DNA of 8,346 bases from assembly GCA_964537965.1 (NCBI GenBank), contig CAZIDB010000209.1:1-8346 (forward strand), written 5' to 3'. Source of the stretch: SURF-24 sp964537965. Lineage in GTDB: Bacteria > Bacteroidota > Ignavibacteria > Ignavibacteriales > SURF-24. Below the pieces are notes generated by a model. That model worked only from the letters and a program-made list of their open reading frames with translations. It was not told the DNA's origin and did no database searches. Made by a program: the position numbers and the translations under genes. Positions 1-7,350 of the stretch are shown piece by piece; within the stretch, counting starts at the first letter, position 1; every line of letters begins with the position of its first letter.

Positions 1-1063
1 TTCCCAGTCTGTTCGAAATATACAGATCACCTCTATTCGGATCATAAACAAAATTCTCAACTGAACTGGCTACATCCACAATAGTTGTTCCCGTAAAAGC
101 TGCTGAATCTCCGGACAGAACCATATTGTCAAGATTCATAATCCATACATTACCATCCTCCATATGAGTAATAACAAGTCTGTGCGGATTTTCAGAAACA
201 ACAAGTTGTGAAGAACCTAATCCTATTTTTGTATGATACTCTTTAAGAGCAATCGGATCAACCACAATTAACTTACTGTAACGACCACCGATTCCTTCAT
301 ATTCATAACCGGCTTTTTGAGTTATATAAAATTTCTGTGTAACCGGGTCGTATTCAGGGCCGTGCGATTCATCTGTGGAATAATCTCCGTTCCAATCAAA
401 ATATGCAAGGCTATCACCTGCAAAATTTCCAATTTCCAAACAAAGAAGACCAGCCATTATTATTCTGTTAAATTCGGGAAGCACAAATACTTCTCCCATT
501 TCCCCAAGCGATGGATGATGTGGAAGGCCCATATCTCTTATATAACTGAACTCTGGTAAATGATAGACGGAAAATTTTGCTTTACCTCCCGCATTCTGGC
601 TTGCAAGGTATAACGTATCCCCATTTGGATGAATATGTCCCATCACTCCTTTATATGCAAGGTTAATCTCAGATTTATCAGTAAAATTCATACTGTTAAA
701 ACTGATGAGCGTCTTGTTATTGAAGGTACAATAAATTCTATGATGAATCGTATCCGGAATAAATGCACAGACAACTTCTCCGAAGTCGTAAGTATCAACT
801 ATTGAATTGTCGGAAAGATCAATTGCATAAAGGGAAGTCGGCTGGTCGCCATCTGAACTTTGGGTATAGGCAAATAACCTGTTTAACTCCGGATCACAAA
901 AAAGACTCATCAGTTGAAATCCGTTCTTTGGTAATGGAATGCTGCCCACCACTGTATTGGTTTCAAGATCAATTACGGAAGCATCGTTGCTTAAAATACC
1001 GGAGACATAAACTTTTTTCGTTAAAGGATTCAGAGCAACTGATTGAGTCTTTAAACAATTTCG
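1..1063 (-). CDS. Partial YVTN/WD-like beta-propeller protein, truncated at both ends
   Basis: Reading the minus strand from 1063 down to 2 gives 354 consecutive sense codons with no stop, far longer than chance in AT-rich DNA. The translation shows repeating propeller-blade patterns. The first blade (fragment residues 9-44) contains ALNPLTKKVYVSG, ASVIDLETNTVVGSI, the classic 'NP..kkvYV.g...sVIDl.tn.vv' form. Related blades lie near 56-94 (CDPELNRLFAYT, LYAIDL), 102-135, 143-180 (HPNGDTLYLAS), 194-225, 238-281 (YDPVTQKFYITQ, LIVVDP) and 286-312; another begins near 338 (YDPNRGDLYIS). Such propellers usually act as extracellular binding scaffolds; no catalytic motif is visible, so the function is unknown. 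The start codon and any signal peptide must lie in or beyond the N gap, and the C-terminus lies left of the window, so a T9SS tail cannot be checked. It has the same orientation as the protease gene but is separated from it by at least 148 bases plus the gap. The propeller call is firm; the ligand is unknown. Confidence 0.85.
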
Positions 1064-1163
1064 NNNNNNNNNNNNNNNNNNNNNNNNNNNNNNNNNNNNN
1101 NNNNNNNNNNNNNNNNNNNNNNNNNNNNNNNNNNNNNNNNNNNNNNNNNNNNNNNNNNNNNNN
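1064..1163. other. Assembly gap (100 N)
   Basis: Exactly 100 consecutive N, the usual placeholder for a scaffold join of unknown length. It removes the 5' end of the beta-propeller gene and possibly its promoter. Any distance or reading frame measured across it is unreliable. Confidence 0.98.
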
Positions 1164-1311
1164 CACATTATCTTTATCCGGATAAAACCTAAATTCAATT
1201 TATGTAAATAATTGAAATCGCAATTTATTTTCTAAAGCCAGGTTAAATGTTTTTAGAATAAACTAATGATATTTCGCCTGGTACAGCAACATCCTTTCTA
1301 TGTTGTAAAAC

Positions 1312-3774
1312 CTATTTCATTAATAATAATTTCTTTGTCTGTGTAAAATTCTTAGTTGATACCTTATAAAAATAAATTCCGCTTGTGCAATTTTCAGCAT
1401 TCCATGTAGTTTGATACTTACCTGCAGTTTTAACTCCATCGAACAAGGTTGTTACTCTCCTGCCAAGCATATCATAAATCTCAATGTTTACTTTTGCTTC
1501 TTCAGGAATTGAATAGCTGATAGTTGTAGTTGGATTAAAAGGATTTGGATATGCATTATCTAAAGAGTAAGTAACCGGTGCAAGAGTAACGGTTCCTTCA
1601 ATCCCTGTTGTATTGTTATAAACAGAAACTACCGCCCTTATAAAAAATGTGCCTTCGGATACATGCCAGTCAAGATAACCATCAAGGTTAGTATAAATTA
1701 AATTCAGTCCGTTTGAGGATGTTGTATCCCAACCGATGGCAGGAGTATTGTACCTGTCAGAAAACATTCCTGCAAAGAAATCACTGTTCAATGTTACATC
1801 ATACGAACTCAGGTCAACGTAATTCCATCCTGTATTGCCTGGTGTGTAATACAAATAATCGTTTGGAATAAATGAGCCGTAATAATCCGAACCAGCCACC
1901 CAGAAAGAGCCGTCGTTTCCGTCTCCCGGAATAACATCAAGGCTGTAGAGATAGAACCAGAATCCTTTTAGTTTAGCAGGCGCTGCGGGCAACCTGAAAA
2001 GGCAGGCAATGCCTTCTGCAAAATCTGTTGCAATAGAATAAAGCCCATATTCAGGTTCACCATCATCATAAGACAGTTCAAGATTTATTAATCCTTCGCC
2101 ACCAACAATATCAGAAGTTAATTCATATTCAGAATTGCTGACCTCGTAAGGCATAACAATAATATAATATTCACCGGCAGGCTGGTTTGTTCTGCTAATA
2201 TATTCATTAGTATTCCCATATGAATATGATGAGTCCACTTTATAGTAACTACCACCTTCTTTAACAACTAATAATAAATCAAAATCGGCAGGAACATTTA
2301 AGCTGATATTGATATTAAAATTTGATCCGGTTGTAAATTTATAAATATCGAAATCATTTTTATCCTGAATATATCCTTTGTAAGTAAATCCTGAAGTTAC
2401 AGGTCCGTAAGCCTGAACGAATTCATCATTCGGTTCATACGGATCATAGGAAGTTGTATTTTCACCCTCATTAAAATATGCAAGTAAAAATTCGTCCCAT
2501 TTAGTATCCTTTGGAAAATCTATGTTTAGCAAATTGTTAGAGTACTTAGGATCAAAATCAGATTTCAATGGGAAATAAATTGCAATTCCCTTTGCGCCGG
2601 GATGCCCTTCCTCTGTAAAGTTTGATATTACAAATTCGTTGATTGATTGCTTCAGATTATTAGCTTTAGAAGTAATATTTGCGTCACCTGCTGCGTTGCT
2701 TAATCTGTCTGCAAAATCAAAAAGATCAAGACTTGTCCGGTTGTAGAAGTAATCGATGTCCATATAAATATTACCAAGAGTTGTCCATGGTTTAACATTT
2801 ATTAGTTCTTCACTTAACTGATCAATCTTAACGATCACATCCGAAAGTTTGGACATATCCAACGAAGAAAATGTCTGTGTCTTATCACTATAGTTTGTAT
2901 AGTAATTCTGAAACGCACTGACAATTACACTACTTAAAGTAGCGGCAGACATATTTGCGTCATTTACAAGCTGGTTAAGGAAAGTATTATAAAGCCAGCC
3001 TTCTCCGGGTTCTGTCTCTTCTGAAGCAACCATAAAATCAACTTTATTCCTAACCTCATAGGCATTTTCAATCATAGCCATAAGACAAGCATCGAAACCT
3101 AAAATATTTATCCTCACTCCCAGCGCATTCAACGCTTTTCCAACTTCATCAGAACTAAGATAATCACCATCTGTATCATCGTAACAAACATCTTTGGTCA
3201 TGCCAAATCCTGATGAAAACGGATTTGTAAAATTAGGTTCTTTTGCTCCGTCAGGAATTCCTCTGCCAACAATATCAGATATACTTCCAATATGATTCAA
3301 TCCTGGTACATTTATTTTTTTCAATCCGGATTTGTTTCCCTTTAAAGCTTTCCATCCGCCACCGTGATCCCACAAAACCAGGCAATAATTTTGTGCGGGA
3401 TAGTTGGAAGCGCTCCAGTTTACAAAATCAATTAGGTTTTGCGGATCTCCCATATTAATTTCACCAAGGTTTTGTAAAACCGCAGAAGATATGTTTTGCT
3501 GGTCATTATCTTTTGTAATTCTAAATCTTCGAGTATCAGTCCAATCTCCGTTTGTAGCATCTTCTCCGGGAACCCGGTCAAACTGCACCAATATATTTAC
3601 GTCGCTTGTAGAGCCTATCATTTCCATCTCATTTATATCAGAAATACCTTGGTCTTCCAGGTTATTATCGCCATCAACATAAACCATAATAGTCCATTTT
3701 GCCTGCTGTGCATAAACTAGCGAAGCAGAAGCGCAAAGGAATATGATAAATAAGTAAAGTAATTTTGTTTTCAT
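1312..3774 (-). CDS. Secreted clostripain-family (C11) cysteine protease with PPC domain and T9SS sorting tail
   Basis: 820 residues. A signal peptide (about 1-22, cleavage after VYA) precedes WTIMVYVDGDNNLE (27-40), the usual opening of clostripain-family caspase-like proteases. The catalytic pair is visible: His137 in LVLWDHGGGW and Cys230 in ILGFDACLM. Asp228, two residues before the Cys, matches the S1-pocket Asp that gives Arg/Lys specificity in the family. The stretch between His and Cys is Lys/Arg-rich (about 142-171), where family members are cut during self-activation. The protease domain runs to about 435. A pre-peptidase C-terminal-like domain follows (DPYEPNDEF at 444-452, DFDIYKF at 474-480, to about 555), then a beta-rich domain of uncertain identity (about 562-718, opening LELSYDDGEPEYG), then a type A T9SS sorting tail (about 738-820, AYPNPFNPTTTISYSIP, ending KKLLLMK). 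It is expected at the cell surface or in the medium. The chosen ATG has AAAGAGGG 8 bases upstream. It lies 15 bases after the lipoprotein gene, so probably co-transcribed. Substrate unknown. Confidence 0.93.
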   Translation of the reverse strand: MKTKLLYLFIIFLCASASLVYAQQAKWTIMVYVDGDNNLEDQGISDINEMEMIGSTSDVNILVQFDRVPGEDATNGDWTDTRRFRITKDNDQQNISSAVLQNLGEINMGDPQNLIDFVNWSASNYPAQNYCLVLWDHGGGWKALKGNKSGLKKINVPGLNHIGSISDIVGRGIPDGAKEPNFTNPFSSGFGMTKDVCYDDTDGDYLSSDEVGKALNALGVRINILGFDACLMAMIENAYEVRNKVDFMVASEETEPGEGWLYNTFLNQLVNDANMSAATLSSVIVSAFQNYYTNYSDKTQTFSSLDMSKLSDVIVKIDQLSEELINVKPWTTLGNIYMDIDYFYNRTSLDLFDFADRLSNAAGDANITSKANNLKQSINEFVISNFTEEGHPGAKGIAIYFPLKSDFDPKYSNNLLNIDFPKDTKWDEFLLAYFNEGENTTSYDPYEPNDEFVQAYGPVTSGFTYKGYIQDKNDFDIYKFTTGSNFNINISLNVPADFDLLLVVKEGGSYYKVDSSYSYGNTNEYISRTNQPAGEYYIIVMPYEVSNSEYELTSDIVGGEGLINLELSYDDGEPEYGLYSIATDFAEGIACLFRLPAAPAKLKGFWFYLYSLDVIPGDGNDGSFWVAGSDYYGSFIPNDYLYYTPGNTGWNYVDLSSYDVTLNSDFFAGMFSDRYNTPAIGWDTTSSNGLNLIYTNLDGYLDWHVSEGTFFIRAVVSVYNNTTGIEGTVTLAPVTYSLDNAYPNPFNPTTTISYSIPEEAKVNIEIYDMLGRRVTTLFDGVKTAGKYQTTWNAENCTSGIYFYKVSTKNFTQTKKLLLMK

Positions 3775-3782
3775 TTATGTTG

Positions 3783-3790
3783 CCCTCTTT
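3783..3790 (-). promoter_or_regulatory. Ribosome binding site of the clostripain-like gene
   Basis: AAAGAGGG on the minus strand, 8 bases before the ATG at 3774. It abuts the stop codon of the upstream lipoprotein gene (TAA at 3792-3790), sharing its last base, which fits coupled translation of the two genes. Confidence 0.7.
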
Positions 3791-4179
3791 TAATTAAGTA
3801 TTTTAATTTCAGAAAATTCAAGATAAACTTTATCATCTTTAATTCTAACAATTGAAGTAAGTAATGCTTTAATACCATCTTTTGGTAATTCAAATAAATT
3901 AATTTCCTTTGGTTGACCACCTGTTACATACAAACAATAACCACCTTCACTTGCAATCCAATCACTTCTGTTTAGTGTTTTAGTTACAGCATTATCATGA
4001 AAAATGCAGTCTTTACCAGACCAACCTTTAATAATAATATCATTAGAGATTTTTACTCCGTCATATAAAGAAGGATTTTCACATATATCAAAGAACGTTG
4101 GCTTTTCTTTGATTACTTTTTCCGTTGAACAGGAAATGAATAAACAAAGTAATAGAACCGGAATAATTATTTTTCCCAT
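3790..4179 (-). CDS. Small lipoprotein with possible OB-fold, first gene of the protease operon
   Basis: 129 residues. A short hydrophobic leader (3-16) ends in FISC with Cys17, a good lipobox, so the mature protein should be lipid-anchored. The mature part has the alternating pattern of small OB-fold exported proteins: NPSLYDGVKISNDIIIKGW (35-53), RSDWI (71-75), GYCLYVTGGQP (80-90), then a terminal strand pair (IVRIKDDKVYLEFSEIKIL). The phrase 'RSDW...CLYVTGG.P' resembles a motif I recall from OB-fold-like lipoproteins and archaeal proteins; this is from memory and needs a profile search. Three Cys remain in the mature protein after the lipid-bearing one (positions 33, 58 and 82), so a disulfide is possible. 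It starts at an ATG with AAAGAGG 10 bases upstream and is followed after 15 bases by the secreted protease, suggesting a shared job such as inhibitor, chaperone or surface partner, but nothing in the sequence proves this. Confidence 0.85.
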   Translation of the reverse strand: MGKIIIPVLLLCLFISCSTEKVIKEKPTFFDICENPSLYDGVKISNDIIIKGWSGKDCIFHDNAVTKTLNRSDWIASEGGYCLYVTGGQPKEINLFELPKDGIKALLTSIVRIKDDKVYLEFSEIKILN

Positions 4180-4189
4180 TGACTAATAA

Positions 4190-4196
4190 CCTCTTT
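4190..4196 (-). promoter_or_regulatory. Ribosome binding site of the lipoprotein gene
   Basis: AAAGAGG on the minus strand, 10 bases before the ATG at 4179. It nearly repeats the site in front of the protease gene, supporting both starts. Confidence 0.6.
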
Positions 4197-4511
4197 TAAA
4201 ATGTACATTAAAGTTAAGAAACAACTTTTCCCGAGTATCCTTATTTAGAAATTTGCGACTAAAGAAACAATAATGATCTCTTAACCAGTAACTATGGAAA
4301 ATATGATATGATTACAAAAGATGTAACTTGAAGTAACATAAAAATAATTTCAGTTAGAATCAAAAGAATTTTAAATGATGTGACATGAAATTTTGATTAA
4401 ATGAAGGTTATGGGTATACCAATCAAATCGAATCAACTAAAACAAAATACATTTTAGTGGGTTATTATCGTAATTAAAATTCGTAAATTGCATTCGGAAA
4501 TTAAATGCACT

Positions 4512-4540
4512 TTGATTATAAATAAAAATTAAATTTATCT
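4512..4540 (+). promoter_or_regulatory. Weak candidate promoter for the hydrolase gene
   Basis: TTGATT (4512-4517) and TTATCT (4535-4540) are 17 bases apart, the spacing of a primary-sigma promoter, and lie about 70 bases before the hydrolase ATG. The second hexamer is a poor match and the DNA is very AT-rich, so a chance match is likely. The Bacteroidota-type arrangement (TTG, 17-23 bases, TAnnTTTG) is not satisfied here. Confidence 0.2.
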
Positions 4541-4595
4541 GAAATAACTGCATTAAAAAAAATTATTTCTAATGATTATTAGAATTTGAAATTCC

Positions 4596-4600
4596 AGGAG
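4596..4600 (+). promoter_or_regulatory. Ribosome binding site of the hydrolase gene
   Basis: AGGAG, 7 bases before the ATG at 4608. This fixes the start so that translation begins directly with the signal peptide. Confidence 0.75.
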
Positions 4601-4607
4601 CTAATTT

Positions 4608-6851
4608 ATGAAATCACCTTATGTACTCCTCCGTAACTTACTGATGTTTGGATTTGTTTTTATTCTTATCACCATGACAAATGCCGGAACCCGCTACAAA
4701 GATATAGTTTTTCCATCAGCTACAATTACAAGAAATCTTCAATTTGGAAGTAACATAGTAATTAATGGTACAACTACCTCTTTGTATTTGGATTTTTTTG
4801 AACCTGCCGGTGATACTCTGAAACTTAGGCCACTTGTTATCTTTATCCACGGTGGTAGTTTAATAAGCGGTAATAAAGGTGAGTTAGAAACATTTTGCAC
4901 AGACTTTGCAAAACGTGGTTATGTTGCCGCTACAATTGATTACAGACTTGGAATTGAGAATCCAAAAGGCGTAAAGACAATTCTTGAAGCACTGCTGCGT
5001 GGTGTTCAGGATGCTAAGGCTGCTGTACGTTTTTTCCGTTCAAAAGCAGATGATTATAAAATTGACACTTCAAAAATTTTCCTTGAAGGTTCATCCGCAG
5101 GTTCAATGATTGCATTACACTATGCCTATCTGAACCAGGATGAAATTCCGCCGGACATAGACCAGACTAAGTGGGGAGATATTGAAGGAACAAGCGGAAA
5201 TCCCGGGTACTTATCTTCTATTAAAGGAATATTAAATTATTGCGGGGCTATAATTGATCCAGCATGGATTAATGAAAATATACCGGTTGGTAATTTCCAT
5301 GGTTTACTTGATCCGGTTGTACCACCAATTGACGGAATATCAACCGACTTTGGTATCAGGATGTACGGTGGGGTAACAGTGTCAAGGATTGCTACTCAAC
5401 TTGGAATATATAACCAGGGAGCTTTTTTTCCGCAGATGGCTCACGGTGGGAATGAAGACAGTCTGCGTTTATTCAGCTCTAATTTCCTTTATACATTATT
5501 AGTCCTTTCAGCTTCAGCGCCTCAGGATTTTACTTCATTTGAGCTATCTGAAAAATCAATTAAAGTTTTCCGTTATGATACTTACACATTTACAACAAAC
5601 GCACTTGATAAATCCGGTAACAGAATTATATTGCCGGCATCAATTGTTGAGTATACCTGCGATAGCAGAATCGGTACTATTGAATCTTCAGGTGTATTTA
5701 CACCAACTGACCATGCTGATAGCGGCTATGTTTATGCAAAGTTAAACAATGTAACAGTGTCTTGCTTTGTAAAGGTATATGATCTTAAGTACTTTGTTAT
5801 AAAACCAGAATATGCGGTTACAGATACTGTAAAATCACTTCAATTAAGTATTGATACTTTTAATTCTGATTCCGTTAAGCTTGACCTGGCAATTACAAAA
5901 TTCACATTGACTTCAACTGATCCTAACATTGGAACTATAGATTCGACCGGATTATTTAAAGGAAAAACTACCGGCACAACAAATATAATTGCCGCCTGTA
6001 GCAACTACAGGGATACCTGCACAATAAGCGTTGAAAGTGCAAGCGGTATCATCAGCTTTGATGAACTTGAGAGCATAAACGGCTGGACTTTTACAAACAG
6101 TAACCTTGATTCACTTACTGTTACACTTGTTACTGATCAGAAATCGATTGGCGAGGCATCTTTTAAAATAGATTATAAGCTTACATATGATTCACAGAAA
6201 TCTCCTTATATGATTTACCTGAATAAGGATATACCTGTTTACGGAATTCCTGATTCAATTTACCTTGATGTGAAATCCGACGGACGCAGACATAAACTGT
6301 ATTACCGTTTTACGGATATTAATTCCGGCATCTTTAAAGCATCAGGTAAAAAATATTTAAACGATACTTTAAAGTTCGATAAAATAAACACACCGATGAC
6401 AACCGGACTTGTTCAGGTATCCGGTAGTTCTTCATTAAATTACCCGTTAACTTTTAACAGGATTGAAATACAAATTGCACCGGACCAGGTACAAGGTAAA
6501 ATCACATCGGGAACAATTTATATTGATAACTTGAGGTTGAAATACCCTGGCAGCACAACAGGTGTTGAAAGAGAATCATCTTTACCTGGAATGTTCAGAC
6601 TTGAACAAAACTATCCGAATCCTTTTAACCCAAGGACAAAAATAAATTATTCATTACCGGATTATTCTTTCGTCACTTTAAAAATATTTAATGTTCTTGG
6701 TGAAGAGGTGGGAGTTTTAATAAATGAATATAAAGAACCCGGCAATTACTCCCTTAGCTTTGATGCAAGCAGCTTAACCAGCGGAGTTTATATTTATTCT
6801 CTTGAAACAGGAGCTATGACAATTAACAGGAAAATGCTATTGATAAAATAG
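4608..6851 (+). CDS. Secreted multidomain alpha/beta-hydrolase (esterase-like) with Ig-like, CBM-like and T9SS sorting domains
   Basis: 747 residues. A signal peptide (about 1-26, cleavage after TNA) leads into an alpha/beta-hydrolase domain (about 45-300) of the carboxylesterase/feruloyl-esterase-like type. Visible parts are the oxyanion-hole HGG (81-83, in LVIFIHGGS), DYRLG (111-115), the nucleophile elbow GSSAG with Ser163, a probable acid Asp235 in HGLLDPVVPP, and a probable His279 in MAHGGNE. Two bacterial Ig-like (Big_2-type) repeats follow at about 306-392 and 393-476; both carry an IGTI-(E/D)S-(S/T)G-(V/L)F turn (355-364 and 441-450). Residues about 480-647 form a jelly-roll-like domain (SFDELESINGWTF to GTIYIDNLRLKYP) resembling carbohydrate-binding modules. 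The tail (about 660-747) is a type A T9SS sorting domain (LEQNYPNPFNP, ending RKMLLIK). Surface hydrolysis of esters, possibly acyl groups on polysaccharide, is a reasonable inference; the substrate is not determined. It is transcribed alone, diverging from the protease unit. Confidence 0.92.
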   Translation: MKSPYVLLRNLLMFGFVFILITMTNAGTRYKDIVFPSATITRNLQFGSNIVINGTTTSLYLDFFEPAGDTLKLRPLVIFIHGGSLISGNKGELETFCTDFAKRGYVAATIDYRLGIENPKGVKTILEALLRGVQDAKAAVRFFRSKADDYKIDTSKIFLEGSSAGSMIALHYAYLNQDEIPPDIDQTKWGDIEGTSGNPGYLSSIKGILNYCGAIIDPAWINENIPVGNFHGLLDPVVPPIDGISTDFGIRMYGGVTVSRIATQLGIYNQGAFFPQMAHGGNEDSLRLFSSNFLYTLLVLSASAPQDFTSFELSEKSIKVFRYDTYTFTTNALDKSGNRIILPASIVEYTCDSRIGTIESSGVFTPTDHADSGYVYAKLNNVTVSCFVKVYDLKYFVIKPEYAVTDTVKSLQLSIDTFNSDSVKLDLAITKFTLTSTDPNIGTIDSTGLFKGKTTGTTNIIAACSNYRDTCTISVESASGIISFDELESINGWTFTNSNLDSLTVTLVTDQKSIGEASFKIDYKLTYDSQKSPYMIYLNKDIPVYGIPDSIYLDVKSDGRRHKLYYRFTDINSGIFKASGKKYLNDTLKFDKINTPMTTGLVQVSGSSSLNYPLTFNRIEIQIAPDQVQGKITSGTIYIDNLRLKYPGSTTGVERESSLPGMFRLEQNYPNPFNPRTKINYSLPDYSFVTLKIFNVLGEEVGVLINEYKEPGNYSLSFDASSLTSGVYIYSLETGAMTINRKMLLIK

Positions 6852-7350
6852 TCTTAACAAAGTAATCGTAAATAGTAGTATGATTCATTTTGTGAATAAG
6901 TAATGCAAAAGAAGCTGTTTAAAAAGTAGTATAATGTTTATTGCCAGGATTTAAACACCGATGCAATATTTGAATTAACGATATAAAAATTAGATTACTT
7001 CACTTCGCTTGTGAAAAAAATATTTTACTTTATAATCAGCTTTACAAAGCAATCAATCCAATGGTTTTCCTATAGGATATCATTGGATTGATAGATTGTC
7101 CTGGAAATCGATTACGAATTCTCAAAAAGCTATCTTTATTATTTGCACTATCTTCCATAAGCTGAGTCTATCAGTAGTTAAAAAAAAATCAAATGCCTCT
7201 GTTATTTAAAAGAAATCGGAAACAGTTTTCATTTTCTCACCTACTCATCTTTCATTTGATGATTAATGAAATCGTGGTCAAGTTGTTCATAAAGTTCTTA
7301 TACATTTACGCTAATTACTAATCGCCTTTTATTTCATACATTATATTTTT
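6852..7350. other. Convergent intergenic region with hairpins, no gene
   Basis: 499 bases between the ends of the plus-strand hydrolase and the minus-strand outer-membrane protein. Only frames of about ten codons are present. The main content is the long inverted repeat at 7052-7092. Lesser ones are ATTCA/TGAAT (6883-6897), TTCAC/GTGAA (6999-7015) and TTTCATT/AATGAAA (7250-7271). A run of nine A (7180-7188) reads as T9 on the minus strand but no stem precedes it. No tRNA or known RNA family is recognised. Confidence 0.6.
7052..7092. repeat. Perfect 12-bp inverted repeat, possible bidirectional transcription end or REP-like element
   Basis: ATCAATCCAATG (7052-7063) and CATTGGATTGAT (7081-7092) are exact reverse complements separated by 17 bases. 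The loop contains a second palindrome, TCCTATAGGA (7068-7077). The element sits between two converging genes, where a shared terminator would be useful, but no T-run follows on either strand, so it is not a canonical intrinsic terminator. A dispersed palindromic repeat or the footprint of a small mobile element is equally possible. Confidence 0.6.

Larger units (their letters stand above)
4180..4607. other. AT-rich divergent intergenic region
   Basis: 428 bases between the minus-strand lipoprotein-protease unit and the plus-strand hydrolase gene, so promoters for both directions should lie here. I find no convincing promoter, RNA gene or protein gene. Small symmetric elements are TGCATT/AATGCA (4489-4494 and 4504-4509, 9-base loop) and the palindrome GAATTTGAAATTC (4582-4594). 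The longest short frame noticed (18 codons from 4401) lacks a ribosome binding site. Confidence 0.6.

Noticed and set aside
969..1166. Minus-strand frame starting with GTG at the edge of the gap
   Set aside because: Half of it is unknown bases, and its frame differs from the 354-codon propeller frame, which has clear blade repeats.
317..1185. Plus-strand open frames at 317-559 and 763-1185
   Set aside because: They lie opposite the propeller frame, lack ribosome sites and protein-like composition, and the second runs through the N gap.
1287..1305. Inverted repeat CAACAT/ATGTTG just after the protease stop as a terminator
   Set aside because: The stem is only 6 bp, AT-rich, and has no T-run after it on the minus strand.
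3243..3720. Overlapping plus-strand frames opposite the protease gene
   Set aside because: They are antisense to the conserved clostripain domain and have no recognisable protein features.
4004..4186. Plus-strand frame of 60 codons
   Set aside because: It is antisense to the lipoprotein gene and has no domain or convincing start.
4197..4226. Bacteroidota-like promoter TTG...TACATTTT before the lipoprotein gene
   Set aside because: The spacing is 16 bases and transcription would begin inside the ribosome binding site, so it could not work as drawn.
4401..4457. 18-codon frame in the divergent intergenic region
   Set aside because: No ribosome binding site precedes it, and its length is expected by chance.
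5539..5745. Plus-strand frame of 68 codons inside the hydrolase gene
   Set aside because: It is an out-of-frame shadow of the Ig-like repeats.
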